This document shows positions 32,240-44,238 of a stretch of DNA of 64,000 nt, in pieces. Made by a program: the position numbers and the translations under genes. How positions within the stretch are numbered: position 1 is the first letter of the stretch; every line of letters starts with the position of its first letter. Origin of the DNA: Malania oleifera (Eukaryota > Streptophyta > Magnoliopsida > Santalales > Ximeniaceae); the NCBI RefSeq assembly GCF_029873635.1, contig NC_080422.1, positions 10,261,764 through 10,325,763 of the forward strand, written 5' to 3'. The notes under the pieces were generated by a model. The model worked only from the letters and a program-made list of their open reading frames with translations, had not been told where the DNA came from and searched no databases.

Positions 32240-34400
32240 GATTGGAATGGATGAGGCAACATGGGGAGAATTGGAAGCAAAGACTGTTTTTACAATATGC
32301 TTGTGTTTGGCCGATGATGTTCTCTATCTGTGATGAAAGAGGATTCTCTAGCGGTTGTGTGGCGAAAGTTAGAAAACCGATATATGTCTAAATCCTTATT
32401 GAATAAACTTTTTCTTAAGCAAAGGTTGTATTGGCTTAATATGGTTGAGGGTTCAGATTTGAGCTAATATATCAACACTTTCAATCAAATTGTGACTGAT
32501 TTGGCGCGTGTCGATGTAAATTTCGAGGAGGAAGACAAAGCATTGATGCTATTGAATTCCCTACCTACGTCTCAAACTTATGAGAATTTGGTTACAACTC
32601 TTACATAGGGCAAGGATAGCCTGAATTTGGAAGAGGTGACAAGTGCATTGCTTTGTTTTCATCAAATAAAAATGATTAGCGATGAAACTTCACATGGTGA
32701 AAGACTTTTTATGAAAAGTAATCAAGAATATGAGAGACGTAAATCCTAAAGCAAATCTCGATTGTAGTTCGGGAAGAAGAAGAAGAACGTGAAATGTTTT
32801 AAGTGCAGTAAAATTGGGCACATAAGACTAGAATGTCCAAAGTAGAAGAAAGGGAATTCCAAAAATCAGTAAGGTCTGTCAAAATTTGCAAATGTAGTGG
32901 AAGAAGATTCAGAGTGTAGTGATGGGGATATGCTATGTATTTCACCAGGTTCGGAGTGCCTCATGGATGATTCTTGGATCCTAAATATCGGATGCTCTTA
33001 TCACATGACAGCAAATAGAAAATGGTTTGACACTTACAGGTCAGTCAATATTGATTGTGTTTTGATGGGAAATATTAGCAAAATACTTGGTATTGGAAAT
33101 GTCAAAATCAAAATGCATGATAGTGTTGTAAGAACCATATGTGACGTAAGGCATCTTGAGGGTCTAGGAAAGAATGTTATTTCATTGGGTATTTTAGACT
33201 GTAATAGATTTTGTTACAAGTCTAAAAAAGGAGAAATGAAAGTGTGTGAAGGCAACTCGATAGTGATGAAAGTAGAAAAGATAGCGGGATATATCTATGT
33301 ACTGAGGGTGTTACCGTTGTAGGTGGAGTTACAATTGTTGAATCTGAATCAGATACTTTGTGGCATATGCAGTTGAAACATATGGATGACTACATGTATT
33401 CAGATATCTGGAGACCGATGATGATAACATCAAAGGATAGACATATGTTTTTTGTGAATGTATCACGGAAAGTCTTGGTTTATCTCATGTGCCACAAGCC
33501 CGATGTTGAGGTGTTGTGGGTGAGGTGGAGTACCAAACTAGGAGATAAATCCTCATTTCAACCATTGGTACTGAGTACGTTGGTTTTGTTTAAGGAGTTT
33601 TGTGAGTAGGGAAGATCATATGCAAGGCTTGTTGGGTACTTCTTGGTGAAGTCAGTTAGTATGACATGTTTCTCGTGTGACTGATCGCCAAAGGTATCGC
33701 TAGATGAGAAAGTTGCAGGTGAATTGTGGGCAAGATTTGTGGTAGACTACTCGATTATGAGTGGATGTCCACAGGTGCACTATTCTAGTGATGGAGGATC
33801 TAGGCTTGATGTTATGTTCGGACAACACATCTTTTTGGGTTATATGAAAGGTGGGTGCAAGTTGGGTGATCCTATGGCAAACAAAGGGGTGATCGACGAC
33901 ATGAATTTTGTTATTAAAGTCATGGGGCAGCGTACTCAGGTAAAGAAAGAGAAACAGATGCTAGAAAATTGCAGCAGTAGCAATCATGTCATTTAGGTGG
34001 AGTTAGGGACTCATAGCAGAATTGTGGGGAGTTCCATCTTGGGTCAATAGTATCACGGTATAAATGAACATGTGATGTATGTGGAGCAATAGACTCAGGG
34101 CAACAATGGAATTGATTATATTGCAGGGAGTTTCAGCTTGGGAGACCAGCAAGATCATGGTGGGCCCATGTGCACTATCAAACCACCATTCAAGTATAAA
34201 TTGGTGAGACTTCCAGTTGGGAAGAGGGTGATAGTGATGTGTGAAGTGATGTATCTGTTGTATGTGAATGACATGTTATTACCTAGAAATGCTTTAACTG
34301 AGGCTAATCAGTTAGGAACTCTATTGAAAGTTTTTGACATGTATGTGTTGGGTACGACCAAGATGGGTCTTGGTTTTTAGATTCGCATGGAAAAAACTAC
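32240..34400 (+). pseudogene. copia gag-pol remnant
   Basis: A gag of the UBN2 type runs from about 32240 to 32760 with stops at TAA/TAG positions. A zinc knuckle, CFKCSKIGHIRLEC, is at about 32798-32842. The protease region is at 32970-33010, where the usual DSG triad is altered to NIG. A pre-integrase WHMQLKH is at 33361, and a reverse-transcriptase YVND (normally YVDD) at about 34261. Integrase core and most of the reverse transcriptase are absent, so it cannot have moved on its own. Confidence 0.65.
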
Positions 34401-34924
34401 AGGGAGATTGGTGTTATCTTAGGGTGGCTTTATGGATGGAATTGTAGGAAGACTTTGTTTGCCGTCTCAGGGAGGTTTTGTGGAGAATCATTGTGAAATG
34501 TCTACCATTTAGTACCCAAGCATGGGATGTGATGTCCGGGATATGTCAAAGGTCCTCCATGATTGTGTAATAGAGTGTTTTAGCAGGCAATAAAGTGGAT
34601 TTTCAGTTGTTACTTTTGTTGAGGACTATGCAGGGGGCTTTGGTGATATAAGACTTGTAGCAACTTTTGTGTTGACTGTAGTGGGAAGGTCTTATTTGAA
34701 GTCTAGGGCGAAGTTTTCGGGTGTTGGATCTACAACTGTATCTAGGTTGATGGTAGAAGTTGAAACTATCATCGGGAAGTTCAAGCGGCATTGCTTGTAC
34801 TTGGTGCATGTCTCCAAGTACTAGAAGGGAGACGGTCCCAACCGAGCGTTTCAAGTTCAAGGTGAAGAAATCAGTCATGTTTTTGGGGTTCTCCTAAGGG
34901 GCGTATAATCGCCAAGGTGGAGAT

Positions 34925-35490
34925 TGTTATATTTGTGTGTAGATCTTATACTTGGTGGGATCACAAACAAAGGAAGAAAAACATGTGAGAGAAGTCTTCT
35001 TATGCTAGCAGCTGAAGACTTGTCAACGAGTGCCCTGTGCACATTGCAAGTAGATACTGAGAGTCTGAAACTCTCAAAGTTAATGATTCGTCGACAATAG
35101 GATAGACTCATTGACGAGTGGGCTTCTTTGTCTCATTGACGAATCCCCTGTTCTCGTGGACGAGTACGCTTGGGTTGCGAGAAGAAATTCAAATTTTGAA
35201 TTTGAAAGTTGGGGTGGTTGGGGTCATTGGAGGGAAACCTCCAAAGGAATGTCTATTTATCCCTATTTGAGGGTGTTGTGAGATATGAGAGAGATTTGTG
35301 TAAAGTATATTGTGTATTCTCAAATTTCTTAGTGAAATTTTTGTGTCGATTGCTTCCATGGATGTAGGCTTTGCTGAACCACGTACATCTTGTTGTTGCT
35401 CTTGTTATTTCATGTTTTCTGGTTGAGTTTGATCTACTTGTTGCATTTTTATTTTGCTATGAATCCTATATTCGATCCATTATTACAACA
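34925..35490 (+). repeat. Right LTR of the 31652 copia element
   Basis: Same order of blocks as the left LTR. Here the palindrome cluster is more eroded (GTCAAC at 35022, later sites attgac and gtggac), but one site lost in the left LTR is intact here (tcgtcgaca at about 35088). Confidence 0.8.
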
Positions 35491-35590
35491 TACAATAAAG
35501 CAAAATGCAACCAAATGCATGAAAATCATAGCAAGTGAGCTGCAATGAAACAAAATGTAGGAAAATCACAACAATAACCTAACCTTTTGC
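35491..35590 (-). repeat. Minisatellite with a unit of about 50 bp, MULE intron
   Basis: Units of the form tgcaatgaarcaaaatg...gaaaatcayarca recur here and on the other side of the copia element at 31560-31651. The copia element therefore inserted into this minisatellite, which lies in what appears to be an intron of the transposase (gttagg donor next to 35590 on the minus strand). Confidence 0.5.
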
Positions 35591-35669
35591 CTATTTGACA
35601 TAAAAGTCCATGAGTGGTTATCTTTAGTGCCCAAATCCTTTAGAAAAAATTCAAGAAACTAACTCCAAT

Positions 35670-35913
35670 TGTAATGCCCCAAAAATAATTATTACAGGAG
35701 GATGTAGTGGATTCTAAAAAATAAAAATAAAAATAAAATAAAAAATTTAAAAATAAATAAAAATAAATAAATAAATTTAATTAAATAAATAATTTAAATA
35801 ATAATTATTAATTAAATAATATAATATAATATAATATAATATATTAATATTATATTATATAATATTATAATATATATTATATAATATTATAATATATATA
35901 TATTATATAATAT

Positions 35914-35952
<39 letters not shown>

Positions 35953-38582
35953 ATCCTGACAGAAAAGCCCCCCCTTTTTCTTGCTTCCTACGCAGAGCCT
36001 TGTCTGAGTCTCTCTCACTCACCTTCGTATCTCTCCCACTTCCTTCAATTTCTCGACTGATTTTCGCCCTATCGAAAATAAGAAAATATCACTGGACTTC
36101 ATTTTTCGTCGCCGTCATTGCTACCAGAGCGAATTGGTCGTAGGTGCGACGTAGGAATATCTCCCGAGGTAAGCTAAATTCCCACTCTTACCTCAATTTC
36201 TCGTAAATCTTAAGCCTAATTGACGATCGGGCACCATCACGAGAATCTAGGGATGATTCTTTTTACAAGTATAGTGGAGTGGATTTCTTGTGGGGTCGTC
36301 GTAGGCATAACCCCAAAATTAGGATAAAAGGGTTATTAAGGGGCTAATTATTATTTAATTAATGTAGATTTAGAAATGTTAGAATATTGGGCATTCTGAG
36401 ATTGAATTTGGGTTGTTGAATTCAGGGTTCGGGTAAGCGCCGCGGGTATAATTTTGGGATCCTGTAAGCATAGTTTAGGAAATCAGGTAAGGGTGTTAAA
36501 TATTAGTTTAAATGTTAATTTGGAGTATATGTAACCTAGGGAAGGTTATATGGGTATTATTTTGGGAAACGAGTTAATTAATTTGGAAAAAATGCGAATT
36601 GTAGGATTTGATTTTCAGGCGTCGGGGGCGTAGGATCTGGGTTTTAACAAGACTCTCAGTAAGCCAGGTAAGGGGAATAAATTATAACAGTATTTTGATA
36701 TTATTGATTGAATAAATATGTGGAAAATAAAGCTATGATATTTTTCCTTGTGAGATTAATATGTTATGAATATTAGATGAAAACTATGTGGCATATGACG
36801 CATATTGAAAATGTGAAATATAATGATGAGTAATTTCTGAGAAAATAATGAAATGAGAATTATTGATATGTTAGTGGAAAATAAAGAAATGTGGTATTTA
36901 TATGTGAATAGAAATGATTTCTATCAAAATGAGATTGCGTAAACTACTGATATGGGTATTTTGAGAAATGTTAAAATACGTGAAACACGATATATACTAT
37001 TATGAGGTGATGAAATGTGCATAGAAAATTATGAGAATATTTTTATTGAGATGAATTGACATATACTAATATGAGATTAATGGTATATATTGATATGAAA
37101 ATATTGAAATGTGAAAATGAAAACGTGAATTCTAAAATGTATATACTGGAATGTGAATATAGAAAATGTGAAATGCAATATGGAAGTTGAAATGTGATGA
37201 TTGAAATGAGAATACTAATTGTGAATATTGGGGAAATGTGAACATTGCAAAGTGCGAAAGCTGCAATGGGATCATTGAAATATGATTGATGAAATGCCAA
37301 TACCGCATAATGATTGCGGGTATGTTGTAATGATAACCCTGATAGATGGTTATGGAAAACCCTAATAAGGGGTTGTGATATTGAGCACAGTATCGTTGCA
37401 AATGGTGTAGTGCAACCATACAGACTCTTGGAGCGTGTGGCGTGACAGTCGACTAAGCTGTTTAGTAGAGTTGTTGTGCCCCCTGAGTCCGAATCAGGGC
37501 TATAGGCCGGCTAGTCATACTACAGACGTAAGATATGTGATATGATATTTTGATCTAACCGGGTCAGCCAACCATGGTTAAATCCAGCCTTCGGGGTGCA
37601 CAACCTTGACCATGGGGGGAAGCATGACGTGAAAATAAAGATCCTCAGGGTAGCCATGAGTTACAGATGCAATGTTGGTACTAAATATCAAGGATACTCA
37701 TGAGCTGGATAGTGAAATGGAAATGGAAAGTAAAAGAATGATAAAAATGGGCTAAAATGAGAAATTAAAGAAATAACGAAAAATGAGAAATAGAGAAATG
37801 GATCCGTGTAAGTTAATAATATAAATAATTGAGGCGAAGTAAAACTCTCCACCTAAGGGCTTACCGAGTAAGGTGAGGGCCCTAATAGGTATCAGATGTG
37901 GCCATACCTGACTACATAACGTGTTAGGGCAAACAAAAGTTACCTTGGGCAGGTAATCTTTCCTATTCTCAGGAACTTTGTAGGTAATTATATGTTGAAA
38001 ATGAATGAACTTGAGAAATGATTTTAAAGCTTATAAAAACTTGTATTGTATATCTATATGATTATGAGAGTATGTATATCAGTGTATTTTCTCAGATAAA
38101 ATGATGATTTGAAAAGTAAAGTGTGTTATAACAGAACTCATATTGCCACATACTGTAAATAATTTATTCCTTTTTACTGAGATGTATCTCACCCAAATTA
38201 TCTAAACTTTTCAAGGAACAGAGATAGGCCAAGTGATAGAGCTCTAAGACCGTAGGGAGCTGAGACCCTGATACAAATGGTGAGTTCTTGGACTAGGGAG
38301 GTGTAATTCCCCTAGGATTGTGTTGTTTTTTGGTATGTGATGGTAATGTATATATATGTATGTTGATACTCTAGTTATTGTATTCTGATTGTTATGTATA
38401 TACCGTTTTCCGCTGTTAGGTTGTATAAATGAAATGACTTTTTACCCAGTACCCAATGTGGGTCAAGTCATATGGGTGGTAACCGGATTGTTGACGTGGC
38501 TGATTTGTGAATATTGTTGATGATGTGTGAATATTTATTATTGTTTATAAAAAAAAAATTGATACGAAAATCGGGGTATCAC
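35670..38582 (+). mobile_element. Gypsy-type solo LTR (2.9 kb) inside the MULE transposase
   Basis: Begins tgtaatgcccc and ends ggggtatcaca, inverted ends. Flanked by ccaat (35665-35669) and ccaac (38583-38587), a 5-bp duplication with one change. Removal restores the order KESW-FLEFF of the transposase. Internal landmarks: a long AT/(TA)n region at 35700-35947, a TATA-rich stretch followed by a CT-rich leader near 35990-36060, and tttactgagatgtatctcacc at 38176-38196. No internal gag-pol, so it is a solo LTR left by recombination. Confidence 0.8.
35815..35947. repeat. AT-only tract with (TA)n
   Basis: About 130 bp of nearly pure A and T with taata and (TA)n arrays, inside the solo LTR just upstream of its likely transcription start. 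Confidence 0.8.
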
Positions 38583-40490
38583 ACCAACTTTCCTTGCAGT
38601 CAACTTCAACAACAACGTAAGCAATAAGGAATATGCAGTCGTTGGCATCTATACAAACAATAACAATAATTACCCTCCTTGATTGCCCTTCAGATCCATT
38701 TACATTCGGAGTCTCCATCATCAAGTCAAGAAACCCATCTTGCAAAAATCAAGAGAAACATACATACCATTGAAATATACAACTATTTAGCTTTATAATA
38801 ATTGTCCTGCCAAGGTTTGTCCTCAACAACTCTCTATAGTAGTCATTAAGCAATGAATATTGCTCTTCCTTAAACCCTTCTAGCATTTTCATAGTTATAT
38901 TCTTAGCCCTCCATGCCTTAGCTATAGGCACCTGAATGTTATAGTCATGCCTCACTCTCTTTTTGTAAACCTTTCCTTGTCCATTTTGGGTTAGCCCTAA
39001 AAGCTTCCAAATGCCTTTTTTTGCAATTCATCTAGATGATGCAAACTTTATTTGAAAGTCTTTGGAGAAATTGTGGGTATTGTTCATTGTTTTGCTTGAA
39101 CTGTTGCATGATCTCTTATGTATGATGCCTATAGATTCCATCGACACCCCTCTTTGAAAACATCTTTGACCCTTTGCTTGTCCTTTTTATTTTTCAAATA
39201 TTATTAAAAACCCATTCTTCCAAGAATTTTGCCTAATAGATTCCTTCAATTCATCAAATGATCTAAATAGAATCCCACCTTTGAATTTGGGTGCTTCCAT
39301 GTCAACCTCTACATTAAACTCCACCTTCTTAAATGACCACCTATTGAGTCAAGTTTGAAGTCAAAATCAGAGTTAGGTGTAGTGTAGAGGTTATCTGACT
39401 CATCATAATTTGACTTTGACTTAGACTCTGAGTCACCGGCACCAATACCTTCTTCTCCCACAGTTTTTTCCCCTTAATAGTTAGGTCAATATGAATCTCA
39501 AACATATCTTCGTCATCATTATCACTATCATGAAAGTCATTTTCTTCTTCTTTTTCAACATGTTTAGCAGATGGTTCATCAACATTCTCAACAGGTGGTT
39601 CTTACTCTTTCTCAGTAGATGGTTCATTAATCTTCTCAGCAAATGGTTCTCGCTCTTTCTCAATAGGTGGTTTATTAACCTTCTTAGAAAATGCATTTTG
39701 CCCAACGCTTTCATATTCTTCAACATACAAGTCTATGCACCTATTTTTGAAATGCTTTCAACCATTATGAGCAAATCCTTCTCATTTTTAATTGGTTTTA
39801 ATGCTTTCAATTTATCATTTAGATCCTTCCAAGACATTTTCCTATAAATATTCCTTGAGTTATTGGTACCATCATGATTTCAATATCCAACAATGTTATT
39901 TCACCACTGTTTACCCAATCAAAGTAATAAATTATACCAGTAGAATAGATGTTCTCACGCTCAGTTAGTAGTAACTTACCACCATAATGAAATCGTAAGG
40001 TAAAGTACTCATAATTATTGCCTAGTTAAAGTAAACAACAACTTGATTATCAAAAACATATAATCAAAAATAACAAGTTGCAGCATATGTTTTTAAGTAC
40101 AACTTAAATAATAAGACTAAAACATATTAAAATACATTAAAAATTAAACATTATGTATTTTTTACATATTCAAACGTAGGTCAGCTTTCTTTATGAATTT
40201 CTTTATTATATATATGCACCCAACCTAAAGCTACAATACATCACATGCCAACATCAATAAAAACACAGATCTTTGTAATCAACATTTGCACTGGGGGTTT
40301 CAAATCTACTATTCTTCAATCGTGACCTATAATTTTTTTAATTGATTTACACATCACTCTAAGAAGAGATTTTGGGTTTCGATAATTTCAAAACTTCAAA
40401 CTTATAGTAGAAAGGCAGATTTTTTTTTTTATCCAACCTTCAAATTGGAGTCATATCTGAGAGAACTTTGTATCTTGCACTGAAGACAAT

Positions 40491-40645
40491 CGAATGAGGA
40501 GTTAGGATTCGTTTGAGTCATTAAAGTTTATGGATTGTGGTTACTCCCATTTGTGTAGAGGATGCTAAGCCATGTATGAATGGATACTATCTTGATGATG
40601 GAGGGTGCTGATTGGGACATAAGCAGGTATTCTGTCTCTTCTACC
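40491..40645 (-). repeat. MULE right TIR, inner part
   Basis: Reverse complement matches 28519-28370. It ends abruptly at the left LTR of the copia element at 40646, and the TIR resumes at 52588 on the far side. Confidence 0.75.
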
Positions 40646-41503
40646 TATTGAAATATTTTCTAAAATAAGCATTTAAAGCTATGTGGGTTTGTCCCACATT
40701 GGAAATAGTAGAAAAAGAAAAGTCATTAATTAATGATAAGGTGGAATAATCTCTTAAAGTTGGTTAATAGAAAGTGCTAGTGTGTACTCTAATGCACTAT
40801 CCGCACACGCACGCACGCACACGTGGTGTGGGCTGTAGGGCGCTAGTTGCACATTTAGATGGCGCACAAGCACTTAGCACGCTTGCATCATTGTGAGATC
40901 ATGACCGTTGATCATGATTGGATGACTTGAAATTACTTTTATATTTTTTATGATCAAGTGGCATGACTAGGAGATTAAGTGGTGTGACCAGGAGACTAGG
41001 TGCGACCTGGTTGACGGTACCATCGATTGAACATGAATGAATAATTGATTTTCTAGAATGTCTCGACCAGGGTGCGACTAGGTCAAATATGCTTCGCTAT
41101 TTGAACATATGCAGTCTTTCAGAAAAGGCATAATTTTTTCTATTTAAAGACATAATTAACTCCACGAAATATACAAAAAAATCATCATTCTCTCCTTCTC
41201 TTTCTTACATAAATCTTCCACAAATTTTATCTTTTTCAAATCTGGATTCTATTTTCTATAGAAATAGAATTCCAGAAAATTTGTTCAGATTATTCTAAGG
41301 GTGTTTGTGATCAGTTTTTCATTTGCATATAACGCAAACTAATATCATATTATATTCTAAGCTTCATTGTATCCTGAAAACGTATTTGCTGACTCAATAC
41401 ACACTGATCTAGTGGGGGCAAATAACGTTTTAAGGAAAATGACATTGTAACGTGTCTTGAAGTATATTCTGTTCTACAACATTTTCTCTATTTGATTCTT
41501 ACA
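40646..41503 (+). repeat. Left LTR of the 40646 copia element
   Basis: Pairs with 51653-52587. Only one ctcgaccaggg-type unit is present near 41065-41085. The first two bases have changed from TG to TA. Confidence 0.75.
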
Positions 41504-41524
41504 ATTTTAAAACGTTATTTCCAA

Positions 41525-44238
41525 AATGGCTAGTTCTTCAACCTTAAGGGAATTAGCTATGGATTTTGTCAAACTTGAACGATTTGATGTAAGCAATTTT
41601 AGGCGCTGGCAGAAAAAATGCACTTTCTTCTTGCGAGTTTCAAAGTGGTGTATGTTTTGACCACCCCCAAACCTGTTGTGAATGAGAATGAGACTTTGGC
41701 TCAAGGACGTGCAAGGATAAAATGGGAACAAGATGACTATATATGCAAAGGCCACATTTGCAATTCAATGTTAGACAATCTGTTCTATATGTATCAGAAT
41801 ATGGCTACTGCAAAAGAGTTGTGGGATGCACTTTAAGCTAAGTATTTCACAAATGATGTGACTAGTAAGAAATTTCTGACTGGAAAATTTTTCAATTATA
41901 CCATGGTTGATAATAGGTCTATTGTAGAGCAATTTCATGAAATTATGCATATCCTTAACCAATTTAATCAACATAATATGAAAATGGATGAATGCATTTC
42001 TGTTTCATCTATTATTGATAAGTTACCTCCATCCTAGAAAGATGTTAGAAAATCTTTGAAGCACAAAAAGGATGATATCTCTCTTGAACAATTGGGCCAA
42101 CATTTTCAAGTTGAGGAAGTGTTTAGGCAGAACCATAAAGGTGCAAAAGAGCATACTTCTAAAGTGCATATGATGGAAGAAGGAAGAAGTTCTAAACAAC
42201 CCCAACATCCTAAAAAAGGGAATTTGAAAAGGAAGTTCAATTCTATCAAGAATGACAATAAGAAAAAGAAAGGTTCATGCTTCCATTGTAGAAAACCTGG
42301 ACACTACAAAAATGAGTATTGCCTTCTCAAGAAAAAGCAAGATGGAACAAACGCTAACAAGTTTGTAGCTATTATTTCTGAAATCAATGCTATTGATGAT
42401 GATGATTGTACATGGTGGATTGACTCAGGTGCAACAAGGCATGCTTGCAAAGACAAGAGTTCATTCTCAAAGTATGAACTGATGGAAGATGGCAATGTTT
42501 TGTACATGGGAAATTCATCCATTGTTGTAGTCAAAGGCAAAGGAGACGTTACTTTTGGATTTATTTCTGGAAAAAGTTTAACTCTCACTTATGTATACCA
42601 TGTACCAGAAATTAGGAAGAAGTTAGTTTCTCGAAGCCTACTTAATAAGTTTGTCTTTAAGTTTGTGTTTGAATCTGACAAACTTGTACTCTCCAAGGGT
42701 GGAATCTTTGTGGGAAAAATGCTATATGTATGAGGGCATGTTTAAGCTTAATATTAATAAAATGACTGTTTCTAATTATATTGTTGATTCACTTTCTTTA
42801 TGGCAAAATCGTTTAGGACATACTAATACTACAAAATTGTATGATATGGCAAATATGGAATTAATTCCTAGATATGTAAATGACATAGATGATAAGTACA
42901 GTGTATGCATTAAAACCAAAATAACCATAAAACCTTTTCCTAACAAAACTTCTAGAATTTCTTCTTTACTTCAGTTAGTGCATAGTGATGTATGTGACTT
43001 GCATGGTACACCAACCATAGGAGGCAAAAAATATTTTGTAATATTTATCTATGATTTTTCTAGATTCTGTTATGTTTATCTTATGCATACTAAAGATGAA
43101 GTAATTGATAAATTTAAGATTTATAATGCAGAAGTTGAAAACCAATGTGACACTAAGATAAAGTGTCTTAGATCAGATAGAGGAGGTGAACATTACTTCC
43201 CCGCCTATTGTGAATCTATAGGTGTGATATATGAAACTTCTACAGCATATACTCCACAACAAAATGGAGTGGCAAAAAGGAAAAACCGAACATTGGTTGA
43301 AATGGTCAATGCCATGATGTCAAGTTCAAGACTAAGTAGTGGTTATTGGGGTGAAGCCTTACTAACTACTTGTCATATATTAAATAGAGTTCCTTTTAAG
43401 AGGACTAAGACTTCTCCATATGATTTAAGGAAGAAAAGAAAGCCTAATTTAAAATATCTTAAGATTTGGGGTCATGGAGCAATTGTAAGGCTTTCTAAAC
43501 CTAAGATAAGGAAATTAGGTAAGCGAGGAATAGAATGTGTATCCCTTGGCTATGTCGAGTATAGCAAAGCTTACAAATTCTTGGTAATTGATCCAAATGA
43601 TTCTATAGGAGTTAATTGAGTAATAGAATCCAGAGATGCATAATTTTTTGAAAATAAGTTCACTTCCATACAAAAAGTTAGTGATCAAAATAGATCAGTG
43701 GAGACTTTGAAACCACTTTGTACTAGTGGTGAACCTTCTGAACCTAGTGAACCTAGGAGGAGTAAAAGCAGGAGAACAACAAAGTCTTTTGGACTAGACT
43801 TCATAATATACCTAGTAGAAGGTACTAGAGTATCACACTCTAAACAAACTATAGTTTCACCAAGAGGCAATGAAGTCTCAAGATTTTGCATTTTGGAATG
43901 AAACTATAAATGATGAAATGGATTCTATCATAGGTAATAAAACTTGGAAATTAGCTAATTTACCTCCTGGTTCAAAACCAATAGGTTGTAAATGGATCTT
44001 CAAAAAGAAAATGAAGGTTGATGGAACAATTGAGAAGTTCAAAGCAAGGTTAGTAGCTAAAGGCTTTACACAAAAAAGGCATAGACTACTTTGATATTTA
44101 TACTCCAGTTGCTAGGATTGTAACCATAAAAGTCTTACTTGCCTTAGCTTCCATCTACAAGTTTGAAATCCATCAAATGTTTGTAAAAACTGCATTCTTG
44201 AATGGAGAATTGGATGAAGAAATTTACATGGAACAACC
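41525..44238 (+). pseudogene. copia gag-protease-integrase-RT (5' part), broken
   Basis: Gag starts at 41525, with a frameshift near 41640 and stops at 41834 and 42034. A zinc knuckle, CFHCRKPGHYKNEYC, is at 42278-42322. The protease WIDSG is at 42419-42430 and the pre-integrase WQNRLGH at 42802. The integrase core HSDVCD...SDRGGE (42979-43190) follows, but the catalytic Glu in the QNGVAERKNR motif is Lys (43275-43277). The RT start, WKLANLPPGSKPIGCKWIFK, is at 43945-44010, with a frameshift near 44080. It ends at the inserted element after EEIYMEQP. Confidence 0.75.

Larger units (their letters stand above)
31652..35490 (+). mobile_element. Degraded copia-type LTR retrotransposon
   Basis: LTRs at 31652-32208 (557 bp) and 34925-35490 (566 bp), both tgttatatttg...ttacaaca. 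A purine-rich tract (aaggtggaga) lies directly before the right LTR. The LTRs differ by roughly one base in ten over the first 105 bp, so it is old. The internal region keeps gag, protease and scraps of integrase and reverse transcriptase, but most of pol is missing. The flanks tgcac (31647-31651) and tacaa (35491-35495) may be a decayed 5-bp duplication of tgcaa. Confidence 0.75.
35591..40025 (-). pseudogene. Mutator-like (MULE) transposase, degraded, split by a solo LTR
   Basis: Read on the minus strand. From about 40025: RFHYGGKLLL and YSTGIIYYFD, the usual MULE N-terminus; an acidic Glu/Asp-rich stretch with NEPxxEKE repeats (39720-39490); the MuDR domain remnants (39310-39000); a VPIAKAWRAKN...EQYSLLNDYY segment (38935-38850); then the catalytic region CIDAND...IAYVVVEVDCKESW (38665-38583). 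The frame stops at the solo LTR and resumes at 35669 with FLEFFLKDLG and MSNRQK, where the family has SDRQKG with a catalytic Asp: here it is Asn. It then meets a probable donor site at 35590. Several in-frame stops. Transposases of this family cut and paste the element by its TIRs. Confidence 0.8.

Noticed and set aside
35815..35947. AT-only tract as a replication origin or centromeric repeat
   Set aside because: It lies inside a gypsy solo LTR and is explained as microsatellite growth.
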